Part shown: in pieces, positions 6,383 through 12,983 of the stretch
Layout: each line of letters opens with the position of its first letter
Numbering within the stretch: position 1 is the first letter of the stretch
NCBI GenBank assembly: GCA_004556755.1
Contig: SFFW01000022.1
Coordinates: forward strand, 1-14,236
Reading direction: 5' to 3'
Origin: Clostridiales bacterium
GTDB taxonomy: Bacteria; Bacillota; Clostridia; Oscillospirales; Oscillospiraceae
Length of the DNA: 14,236 nucleotides
Made by a program: the position numbers and the translations under genes
Notes under the pieces: generated by a model
What the model was told of the DNA's origin: nothing
Seen by the model: the letters and a program-made list of their open reading frames with translations, nothing else
Databases searched by the model: none

Positions 6383-6416
6383 AAAAAGATCACCGGACTT
6401 AGTATGTCCGGTGATC
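6383..6416 (-). terminator. Intrinsic terminator of the YhgE operon, overlapping the spoVAD ribosome binding site
   Basis: Perfect 11-bp arms (6406-6416 and 6388-6398 on the minus strand, GATCACCGGAC/GTCCGGTGATC) with a 7-base loop, followed by five T residues that run straight into the spoVAD ATG. It starts 18 bases after the stop codon of the upstream gene. The 3' arm contains the spoVAD ribosome binding site. Confidence 0.85.
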
Positions 6417-6428
6417 GTATTTTTATGA
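6400..6428 (-). promoter_or_regulatory. Sigma-G promoter of spoVAD-spoVAE
   Basis: CATACTA at 6400-6406 (minus strand) matches the sigma-G -10 consensus at all seven positions. TCATA at 6424-6428, 17 bases upstream, matches four of five positions of the GHATR -35. The spoVA operon is sigma-G dependent in Bacillus subtilis. Transcription would start at about 6393-6394, giving a leader of only about 12 bases that begins in the ribosome binding site. Confidence 0.75.
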
Positions 6429-6434
6429 GTATTT

Positions 6435-8465
6435 TTAGCCGCCGTGCATGATCTTGGTCTTTTCCTTGCTTTGTGCAAAGCGCAGACGCATGGGATCGAA
6501 CAGCTTTCCGCCGAAGATGCCGATCAGCACGAACACCACGCACATCAGCAGAAGCACGAGTATGCATTTGATGTAAATGTGATCGTAGCTGCCGCAGATA
6601 GTCTCACGCATTGCGTTCATTGCGTAATTAAACGGCATGAACTTGTACAGCGTCTGGAAGAAGCCGGGGAGCATCTGCATCGGATAGGTGCCGCCGGAGC
6701 CTGCGACCTGAATGACGAGGATGATGATGCTGATCGCTTCACCGATATTGCCGAATGCGAAGATGAGCGAGTAGTTGATTATCGTAAACAGTAGGCTCGT
6801 CACCGCTGCCGCAAGCCAGAACAGGAACGGCTCATAGCACTGGATGCCGATGTAGAACAGGTTGCCGAGTACAGTGATGAGCGCCGTGAACTGACCGATG
6901 GCAAAGAAGGTGAAGTAGCGTCCGAAGTATTCCTGAGAGTGGCTAAGCTCCGGGAGGTCGTCCCGACGCTTTATGTGCGTGTGCAGAAGGCTGACGGACA
7001 GCAGCGCACTGGCGTAAATGGCAAGCACCGTGTAAAACGGAGTCATGCCGGAGCCGAAATGCTCAAGCGGGTAGACCTTGACGACTTCGAGGTTTGCGGG
7101 GGAGGAGAGGTAATCCACAAGACCCGCAACGTCGTCGTTCATGAGGTCGATGATGTTGCTGAAGCTTTCGCTGGAGCGCAGGTCGTTGATGTTCGACTGA
7201 ATGTTCGTGACCATGTTCAGCATATAGCTCATAACGTCTCTGGTGCCGTTTATGCTTGCGGTGCAGGAATTGAGCGCCTGCGTAAACTGCGAGAGGGTGA
7301 GCGACTGACCGTCGATGTCGCTTTCGATCATGGCAAGCAGGGAGTCGAGGTTTGTAAGCGACTCCTGAAGAGTGGAGATCGAAGCAATGAGGTTACTGTC
7401 GATGCTGGTCTGCTGGATGATGTCGTCAAAGCGGATGGCGCTGTCGTGCAGCTGCTTGTTGACGTCGTAGTACAGGTCGTCGAGTATCTCCGCCTCGTAG
7501 TCGGTTATACCGCCTTCGCCGTAGAGAGCGTCCCAGTCGATGTAGGAGTTGCCCGCTTCACCGGGGTTGCCGCCGGTTGCGGCGTCAAGCCTCTCAATGG
7601 CGTTGCGCAGCTCCTCGGAGGTGTTGCGGATGGAGTCTGCGGCGTAAATGACGTCCTCCTTGGTGGTCGCAAGTCTGTCCTGCATATTGGACACGCTCTT
7701 GCGGCTTTCGGAGAGCAGACGCAGAACGTCGGGCAGAAGGTCGTTCGTCATCGTCGTGACTGCTGCCGCTGACTGTGTTACCGAGGACATGGAGTCCATT
7801 ATGGATATGTATGTGCGCAGGTCGGATTTGATATTCTCAAGCTGTGTGTTAAGCTCGTCGAGAGACGCCGTGGCGTCGATGCCCATGCCGGAGAAAAGCG
7901 AGGTGAACGACGACATTTCGTCTATGATGGTCGCAAGGAAGATGCCGTTTATCTGATCCTCAACGATACCCTTGGCTCTGTCGGTGACACGGGATGCGAC
8001 AGCGTTGAGCTTCTGGTTATCGTAGAACTTGATGGTCGCCTTTTCAACCTCACCGTCGGTGAAGCCGAGGACCTTTTCACTGAAGTCTTCGGGAATGACG
8101 AGACCGCCGTAGTATTCGCCGCTGTTGAGACCGTCAAGCAGAGCCTGAGACGACTCGGGGAACTGCCAGTCGATCTGATCGTTTGCCTTTAGGCGTTCGA
8201 TTATAATGTCGCCGACGTTAAAGTCCATGCCGAGGAAGTTCGTGCCGAGGTCCTCACTCGCAACGGCGATCTTCAGATTCTTCGTCGATTCCACGGTGTA
8301 GGGGTCCCAGTTTGACATGATGTTGAACCATGCGTAAAGGCAGGGGACCAGCGCAAGTCCGAACACGCAAACGACTGCAACGACGCTGCGGCTCAGACGC
8401 TTTGCGTCCGACTTCACGACGGCGAAGATATTTGAAATTGACTGTTTAAAACTCTTCATAAGCAT
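6435..8465 (-). CDS. YhgE/Pip family membrane protein
   Basis: A 676-residue member of the YhgE/Pip (phage infection protein) family, related to ABC-2 type permeases and to the type VII secretion protein EsaA. An N-terminal helix (about residues 27-47) ends in the signature PCLYAWFN, followed by WDPY. A large external region of about 420 residues is mostly helical or coiled coil with many Leu/Ile heptads. From about 474 there are five to six C-terminal helices, with the signatures EYFGRYFTFFAIGQ and QVAGSGGTYPMQMLPGFFQ (about 586-604). The ATG at 8465 lacks a strong ribosome binding site; the ATG two codons on (8459) is possible. It is third in an operon, 20 bp after the small membrane protein gene. 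Substrate unknown. Confidence 0.92.
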   Translation of the reverse strand: MLMKSFKQSISNIFAVVKSDAKRLSRSVVAVVCVFGLALVPCLYAWFNIMSNWDPYTVESTKNLKIAVASEDLGTNFLGMDFNVGDIIIERLKANDQIDWQFPESSQALLDGLNSGEYYGGLVIPEDFSEKVLGFTDGEVEKATIKFYDNQKLNAVASRVTDRAKGIVEDQINGIFLATIIDEMSSFTSLFSGMGIDATASLDELNTQLENIKSDLRTYISIMDSMSSVTQSAAAVTTMTNDLLPDVLRLLSESRKSVSNMQDRLATTKEDVIYAADSIRNTSEELRNAIERLDAATGGNPGEAGNSYIDWDALYGEGGITDYEAEILDDLYYDVNKQLHDSAIRFDDIIQQTSIDSNLIASISTLQESLTNLDSLLAMIESDIDGQSLTLSQFTQALNSCTASINGTRDVMSYMLNMVTNIQSNINDLRSSESFSNIIDLMNDDVAGLVDYLSSPANLEVVKVYPLEHFGSGMTPFYTVLAIYASALLSVSLLHTHIKRRDDLPELSHSQEYFGRYFTFFAIGQFTALITVLGNLFYIGIQCYEPFLFWLAAAVTSLLFTIINYSLIFAFGNIGEAISIIILVIQVAGSGGTYPMQMLPGFFQTLYKFMPFNYAMNAMRETICGSYDHIYIKCILVLLLMCVVFVLIGIFGGKLFDPMRLRFAQSKEKTKIMHGG

Positions 8466-8485
8466 TCATCGTACTTTCGTTCGTG

Positions 8486-8920
8486 TCAGACATTGACCGT
8501 TTCGGACTTTTCGGAGTCGGAAGCGGTGTTCTCGGCGGGGGAAGTCGGGATGCGGCTGCGTATGGAGCGCCGTATCTCCTCGATACGCTCTTTGCTGGGA
8601 GAGTCGCTCTGCGGTGCGGCGATCTCGGTGCTGACCGCAATTTCGTTGTCGGCGTTCTTCTTGAACATCTTTTGGAGCTTGTAGTCCTGATACTCAATGA
8701 CTATAAGCACCGACGCAATGATGAACATCGAAACTATCCACAGCACGAGGAAAATGGTCTTGCTGCTGTTGGTCAGGAAGAGAAGGATGAGGAATATCGT
8801 CGGGACGATGAGCAGACTTTTGAGCGCAGCACTCGTCCTGCGGATGTTGTTGCGGTGCATCTCCTCAAGATCCTCGATGAGGTCCTTATAAAGCTTTTCG
8901 TATGCCGATTCCTTGCTCAT
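8486..8920 (-). CDS. Small two-helix membrane protein between two YhgE genes
   Basis: A 144-residue protein. Residues 1-30 are charged and helical (ESAYEKLYKDLIEDLEEMHR). Two hydrophobic helices follow at about 34-50 and 55-77, then an acidic/basic tail of about 65 residues with a possible helix (SKERIEEIRRSIRSRI) and a Ser/Glu-rich disordered end. AGGAGG lies 10 bases before the ATG. It sits between two YhgE/Pip genes with gaps of 28 and 20 bp, so it is part of the same transcript and is a candidate accessory subunit of a YhgE heteromer. I do not recognise a named family. Confidence 0.85.
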   Translation of the reverse strand: MSKESAYEKLYKDLIEDLEEMHRNNIRRTSAALKSLLIVPTIFLILLFLTNSSKTIFLVLWIVSMFIIASVLIVIEYQDYKLQKMFKKNADNEIAVSTEIAAPQSDSPSKERIEEIRRSIRSRIPTSPAENTASDSEKSETVNV

Positions 8921-8948
8921 GTCGTCAACTCCTCCTGTGGGGTCGTGG

Positions 8949-11516
8949 TCACATCATTTCCGTTTTTTCAAGCTGCTCATCCATGTACTTGTTAAGTCCG
9001 CTCAGCGACCGCCTCAGCACAAGACCGATAAACAGTCCCGCCGCAAAGAACAGGAGAAGCTGCAGAGTGTAGATAAGGTAATTGTTCTGATAAAGTCCGG
9101 CGATCGCTTCACGCATGGCATTGATGGCGTAGGGGAAGGGGAAGAACAGGTATGCCTGCTGGAAGAAGCCGGGGAGCAGCTCTATGGGGTAAGAGCCGCC
9201 GGAGCCTGCTATCTGCATTATCATGATGACGACGAATATCGCCTTGCCGATGTTGCCGAAGGCGACGGCGAAGGAGTACGCCAGCATGGAGCAGGTCAGT
9301 GAGGTGAAGAAGCCCGTAAGCAGGAACAGCCCCGGATGCACGCAGTCGACGCCCATGATAACAAGGTCGCCTGCTATTATAATAAGTGTCTGCACCTGAC
9401 TGAGCAGGAAGAAGATGAGGTATCTGCCGAAGAACTTTTGCGTTCCCGTTGCGCCGGCAAGCTCTATCGTGTTCTGATCGGCCTTCAAAATGGCGTTTAG
9501 GATAACGCAGCCGACCCAGATCGCCAGCATGGTGTAGAACGGGGCCATGGCGGCGCCGTAGGATTCCACGGGGAACACGACCTCGGACTCGACGGCGACG
9601 GGGCTTGCAAGGAAGCTGCCGATGGAAGCCGGATCGACGTTGAAGAAGTCAAGCACGGCTTGGATCTTGTCGTCGTCGGTATCGCCGTTTAATATGTCGA
9701 TGAAGTCGTCCAGCCTGCTTATGTACGAGGACAGGAGGTCCTTGACTTGAATAAGCGCATTGTTTACCGTGCCGAAGGTGTTGCTGAGCTGGTCGATTAT
9801 GGGCTGAGTCTTGCCGAGGATGCCGTTCAGCTCAAGCAGCAGGGACGACAGGTCGCCCAAGGTGTCCTGAAGATTGTCGAGCATGGTGTCGATCGCAGGG
9901 TAAATGACCTCGGTGAGGGTGACTCTCGCAGAGCCGAGTACGTCGCTGATGATCTGAAGGTCGCGCACAAGGTCGATGTCACGGTTGCCGTTCAGAATGT
10001 CGTCGATGACCTCCTGCACGTCCCTTGTGTCCTTCGCCGTGGAGTCGAGCGCTTCCTTGACGGAGGCGTCGGCGCCTGCGTTGTCTGCGCTGCTTATCGC
10101 ATCGTATGCAACGCTGAGAGCTTCAATCTCCTGCTCGACGACTGCGGCGTCGCTCTTGGCGGCATAAAGCAGCTCGTCACGCTCGGACTTGTCCTTGGTC
10201 TTTGCTGCCTTGGCAATATTCTCTCGGATGCTGTCAATCCTGTCGGAGGAGTCCTCGGACATGAAGGCGACAAGACCCTCAATGTTCTGCTTGCTGGCAG
10301 AGGGATCGGTCAGATCCTCGTAATCGTAGCCGGTTATCGCCTTGTACAGAGCGGGAACGGCGACCTGATCAAAGTCGCTCTTGATGCTCTTTATAGCATC
10401 CTTGTTGTGCTGTGCAAGCACACGGATCTGATTTGCGGCGTTTGGGTCGGTGAGGGGACCGTCGAGACCGAGCTTCTTGCGCAGCTCGGTGATCTTGTCA
10501 ACGAGCTTATTGAGAGCGCTGAGCGCATCGTCAAGCTCGTCACCCGTGAGACCCGAATGCTCGATGTAGTCGATAAGCTCCTGATACTGACGCTCAAGCT
10601 CCGCCAAAGCCTCTTTTGCGGCCTCGGCGTCGTCGATGTTGCCGTTGTAGAGCCTGTCGAGCTTGTATATTGCCTCCTGCACGGAATCCTGAAGTCCGAG
10701 CAGGAGATTGTTCATCTCTTCGTTGAACAGAGCAAGGTCGCCCTGCGTCTGCTCTATGTAGTATATCTGATCGGAAATGTTGATACGCTCGTTGCCGATG
10801 AGGTATATGGAGTAGCCGAGAGTGTTGTTGGTGTCACGCAGGGTGTTTATGAGGGCGTTGTTTGCCTCGATAAACTGATCGATGGTGGAGTTGTAGCTGC
10901 CGAGGTTGTCACGGATCTTTATAAGCGTGTTCTTGAGGAACTCGGCGGAGGTGTCGCCCTGAACGTCGGAGGAGAAGGCGTTGAGCTTGCCGAACAGCGT
11001 TTCGACGATCGCCTGAATGTACTTCTCGTTGACCTTCGCCTTGACGTCGTCGGCAGCCGCCTCGACTATCTTGACGGCGATGGCGTTCGTCTTTTCGTTC
11101 TGATAGAACTTTATGGTGGGCTTGAACATATCCGTTGAGAGGAAATTGTACATATTATATGTAAAGTCCTCTTCGATTATGACCGCAGCGTAATAGGTGC
11201 CGTCGTAAACGCCGTTTACCGCCTTGTCCGCATCGTCGAGAAAGACGTAGCCGATGTGATCGCTCTCACGAAGCTCCTTAACAAGCTCGCTTCCCATGTT
11301 GACGATGTTGCCGTCGGCGTCCAAGTAGTCCTTGTCGTCGGAAACGACCGCAATTTTGATGTTGCCGGTTTTGCCGTAAGGATCCCAGTAAGCATAGATG
11401 TTGAACCACGCATAGAGCGCCGGCAGGATGCAGATTGCTATTATAATAAGGAAAGCAAAAAAGTGCCTGCTCAGCGAGTACAGGTCGTGGCGAAAGATTC
11501 TGAATACATTACGCAT
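8949..11516 (-). CDS. YhgE/Pip family membrane protein, long coiled-coil form
   Basis: An 855-residue YhgE/Pip protein, about 180 residues longer than its operon partner. The N-terminal helix (about 18-37) carries the ILPALYAWFNIYAYWDPYGK signature. The external region of about 600 residues is a long run of heptad-like helices (many D, N, L, I) expected to form an extended stalk. The C-terminal membrane block has KFFGRYLIFFLLSQ and QIAGSGGSYPIELLPGFFQQ followed by PYAINAMREAI. I chose the ATG at 11516 because AGGAG at 11528-11532 is 11 bases upstream; the in-frame TTG at 11525 lies only two bases from that site. It is first in the operon, behind a strong promoter. The pair likely forms a complex; the substrate cannot be told from sequence. 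Confidence 0.92.
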   Translation of the reverse strand: MRNVFRIFRHDLYSLSRHFFAFLIIIAICILPALYAWFNIYAYWDPYGKTGNIKIAVVSDDKDYLDADGNIVNMGSELVKELRESDHIGYVFLDDADKAVNGVYDGTYYAAVIIEEDFTYNMYNFLSTDMFKPTIKFYQNEKTNAIAVKIVEAAADDVKAKVNEKYIQAIVETLFGKLNAFSSDVQGDTSAEFLKNTLIKIRDNLGSYNSTIDQFIEANNALINTLRDTNNTLGYSIYLIGNERINISDQIYYIEQTQGDLALFNEEMNNLLLGLQDSVQEAIYKLDRLYNGNIDDAEAAKEALAELERQYQELIDYIEHSGLTGDELDDALSALNKLVDKITELRKKLGLDGPLTDPNAANQIRVLAQHNKDAIKSIKSDFDQVAVPALYKAITGYDYEDLTDPSASKQNIEGLVAFMSEDSSDRIDSIRENIAKAAKTKDKSERDELLYAAKSDAAVVEQEIEALSVAYDAISSADNAGADASVKEALDSTAKDTRDVQEVIDDILNGNRDIDLVRDLQIISDVLGSARVTLTEVIYPAIDTMLDNLQDTLGDLSSLLLELNGILGKTQPIIDQLSNTFGTVNNALIQVKDLLSSYISRLDDFIDILNGDTDDDKIQAVLDFFNVDPASIGSFLASPVAVESEVVFPVESYGAAMAPFYTMLAIWVGCVILNAILKADQNTIELAGATGTQKFFGRYLIFFLLSQVQTLIIIAGDLVIMGVDCVHPGLFLLTGFFTSLTCSMLAYSFAVAFGNIGKAIFVVIMIMQIAGSGGSYPIELLPGFFQQAYLFFPFPYAINAMREAIAGLYQNNYLIYTLQLLLFFAAGLFIGLVLRRSLSGLNKYMDEQLEKTEMM

Positions 11517-11600
11517 ATCGGGCAATACTCCTATCGAAAAGAGTGGCTAATCAAAACACTCGAAAAAATATCAAAATAGTTACGATTTAGATACAGTGTC

Positions 11601-11629
11601 ATTGTACAGGCAAGGAACATAATTGTCAA
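11601..11629 (-). promoter_or_regulatory. Promoter of the YhgE operon
   Basis: Minus-strand TTGACA (11624-11629) and TACAAT (11601-11606), 17 bases apart. Transcription would start near 11594, giving a leader of about 78 bases in which I see no clear structure. Confidence 0.82.
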
Positions 11630-11853
11630 GTAGACATAAGTACATAACACGACAAAATTTTTTGCTGCTTGTGGTAGAAAAATGGCTAAATACAAGATAT
11701 GGTGTTGAGCCAAAAGAAACAAAATGGAAACAAAAGATTACACGTCATTTTTCGGCGAACATACATATTTAAATATATAGCGAAAGCTTTGCAAAAGCGG
11801 GAGAAAAAGGACGAGCGAAAAAGCGTATTGTAAATTATTGCATAGGCTTCGGC
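11630..11853. other. Gene-free A-rich stretch
   Basis: Between the YhgE promoter and the SASP promoter candidate I find no credible gene. The minus-strand frames open here are Phe/Leu-rich and read as complement of A-rich DNA. A 14-base sequence, ACGTCATTTTTCGG at 11742-11755, is identical to the right arm region of the SASP terminator (12181-12194) but lacks the pairing arm, so it cannot form that hairpin. Confidence 0.5.
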
Positions 11854-11882
11854 GAATAGACGGCGAAAAAGCGGCAATGATA
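11854..11882 (+). promoter_or_regulatory. Weak sigma-G promoter candidate for the SASP gene
   Basis: GAATA (11854-11858) fits the sigma-G -35 GHATR, and AATGATA (11876-11882), 17 bases on, matches 5 of 7 positions of the -10 pattern CATWHTA. SASP genes are sigma-G dependent by family. The match is modest and other placements cannot be excluded. Confidence 0.33.
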
Positions 11883-11932
11883 AGAACGGGCGATGAAATA
11901 AGACCCAAAAAACAAAAAGGAGATGTAAAAGA

Positions 11933-12133
11933 ATGTCTAACAATTCCAGTAACCGTCTTGTTATCCCCGCAGCACGCGAGGCAATGGAGAAGTTCAAAAT
12001 GGAAGCTGCCAACGAAGTCGGCGTGAACCTGAAGAACGGTTATAACGGCGATCTGACTTCCCGTCAGGCGGGTTCCGTTGGCGGCCAGATGGTCAAGAAG
12101 ATGATCGAAGCTTACGAGAACGGAATGAAGTAA
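11933..12133 (+). CDS. Alpha/beta-type small acid-soluble spore protein (SASP)
   Basis: A 66-residue alpha/beta-type SASP. The two family signatures are present: KMEAANEVGVNL (about residues 22-33), which also contains the region cleaved by the germination protease GPR next to Glu, and LTSRQAGSVGGQMVKKMIE (about 42-60) with the invariant SVGG. These proteins coat spore DNA, shift it towards an A-like form, and protect it from UV and heat; they are degraded for amino acids on germination. Length is typical. AAAGGAGA lies 8-9 bases before the ATG. It is a single-gene unit with its own terminator, as usual for ssp genes. Codon usage (AAG, CGT, GTT) looks like that of a highly expressed gene. Confidence 0.97.
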   Translation: MSNNSSNRLVIPAAREAMEKFKMEAANEVGVNLKNGYNGDLTSRQAGSVGGQMVKKMIEAYENGMK

Positions 12134-12158
12134 GCAAAGATAAGAGCATATCAAAAAG

Positions 12159-12191
12159 AAAAATGACGTCCGATATTCGGACGTCATTTTT
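12159..12191 (+). terminator. Intrinsic terminator of the SASP gene
   Basis: Perfect 15-bp arms (12159-12173 and 12177-12191) with a TAT loop and A/T-rich ends, starting 25 bp after the SASP stop codon. It would also function on the other strand. Confidence 0.92.
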
Positions 12192-12230
12192 CGGTTATAT
12201 AAAATCTGTTATACCGTAATATGTCAAAAA

Positions 12231-12273
12231 TATGTTGATTATAAGAAGCATTTCAAATATAATGTAAGTAAGG
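12231..12273 (+). repeat. 43-bp promoter-bearing direct repeat, copy A
   Basis: It begins TATGTTGATTATA and ends TGTAAGTAAGG. It matches copy B at 14040-14082 at 36 of 43 positions without gaps, with further A residues shared to the left. Identity is concentrated in the -35 box, the -10 region and the purine-rich right end. Rhs coding sequence starts within a few bases of the right end. Confidence 0.8.
12235..12263 (+). promoter_or_regulatory. Promoter of the Rhs-peptidase module
   Basis: TTGATT (12235-12240) and TATAAT (12258-12263) with a 17-base spacer, inside repeat copy A. The predicted start near 12270 leaves almost no leader before the GTG at 12278. Confidence 0.68.
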
Positions 12274-12277
12274 TGGC

Positions 12278-12970
12278 GTGCTGAGCTATTGCTACGACAT
12301 CGAGACGGGCTTCTACTACCTCCAAACCCGCTACTACGACCCGGCAATTGCTCGCTTCATCAACGCAGATGGCTACCTCAGCACCGATTCAACAGGACTT
12401 CTCTCGTACAATATGTCAGTTAGTGACGCTATTAGCGCATTGAGAGAAGCAATACAAAAAGCGGTTCACAGAGTTCAATATACATATTATACTCTTGACG
12501 ACAGAGGCAATGGCACAATCTACTATAATGTTGACTTGTTCGACCAAGGGGACACTGAATTGTGCTGGGCATACTGCCAAGTGATGTATGAGTCTTACAG
12601 AGACGATCGAATACATACTCAAAGTGCGGCTGATGCCAGAGCTAAAGAACTTGGAATAATGCTAAATGGCGAGGCGCATTGGTCGGATCCGGGTTGGCCT
12701 TTTAATGCAGGCGACTACATAGAAGTTGATAGTATTGAAACGTTGTATGATGCATTGCAAGATGGTCCAGTTTATGCTTTCTATAGGGAACTTGACAGCT
12801 CTGTAGGCCACTTGGTGTTGGTTACCGGTGTAAGCTTAAAGCATAATGTCGTTTTTACGAATAACCCCAATGATTGTCAAGATTATCAAGAATTTATTGA
12901 ATTTTTGATACATCATACTACAAATCAATCTTATGACCAACCACTGATTGGATGTTTTGCAATCAACTGA
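12278..12970 (+). CDS. Orphan Rhs core end fused to a papain-like cysteine peptidase (toxin tip)
   Basis: A 230-residue frame. Residues 3-45 are the conserved end of an Rhs/YD-repeat core: YDIETGFYYLQTRYYDPAIA, RFINADGYLST, GLLSYNM. After YNM (about DNA position 12415) the sequence changes to a variable C-terminal domain, more AT-rich than the core. There QGDTELCWAY (90-99) matches the papain oxyanion-Gln and catalytic-Cys block (Q90, C96, CWA[FY]); GHLVLVTGV gives H178, and TNNP gives N195. So a complete papain-like active site is visible; toxin activity is inference from Rhs architecture. The usual large Rhs body is missing. Translation from GTG 12278 behind AAGG (only 4 bases away) is possible but weak, so this may be a silent displaced tip. 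A lipoprotein gene follows 13 bp on. Confidence 0.8.
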   Translation: MLSYCYDIETGFYYLQTRYYDPAIARFINADGYLSTDSTGLLSYNMSVSDAISALREAIQKAVHRVQYTYYTLDDRGNGTIYYNVDLFDQGDTELCWAYCQVMYESYRDDRIHTQSAADARAKELGIMLNGEAHWSDPGWPFNAGDYIEVDSIETLYDALQDGPVYAFYRELDSSVGHLVLVTGVSLKHNVVFTNNPNDCQDYQEFIEFLIHHTTNQSYDQPLIGCFAIN

Positions 12971-12983
12971 AAAGGAGTACAAC

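Noticed and set aside
6939..7772. 277-codon plus-strand open frame
   Set aside because: Antisense to the first YhgE/Pip gene, with the same Val/Asp-rich shadow composition; no ribosome binding site.
9747..11138. 463-codon plus-strand open frame
   Set aside because: It lies wholly opposite the long YhgE gene, its Val/Leu/Asp-rich sequence is the complement of coiled-coil codons, and it has no family resemblance.
11742..11755. 14-base match to the SASP terminator arm
   Set aside because: There is no pairing arm beside it, so it is not a terminator; a single 14-base match in AT-rich DNA is not enough to call a duplication.
11736..11770. Alternative sigma-G promoter before the SASP gene (GATTA with CATACAT or CATATTT)
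   Set aside because: Spacers are 19 or more bases, or the -35 position does not match; the candidate at 11854-11882 is better, though still weak.
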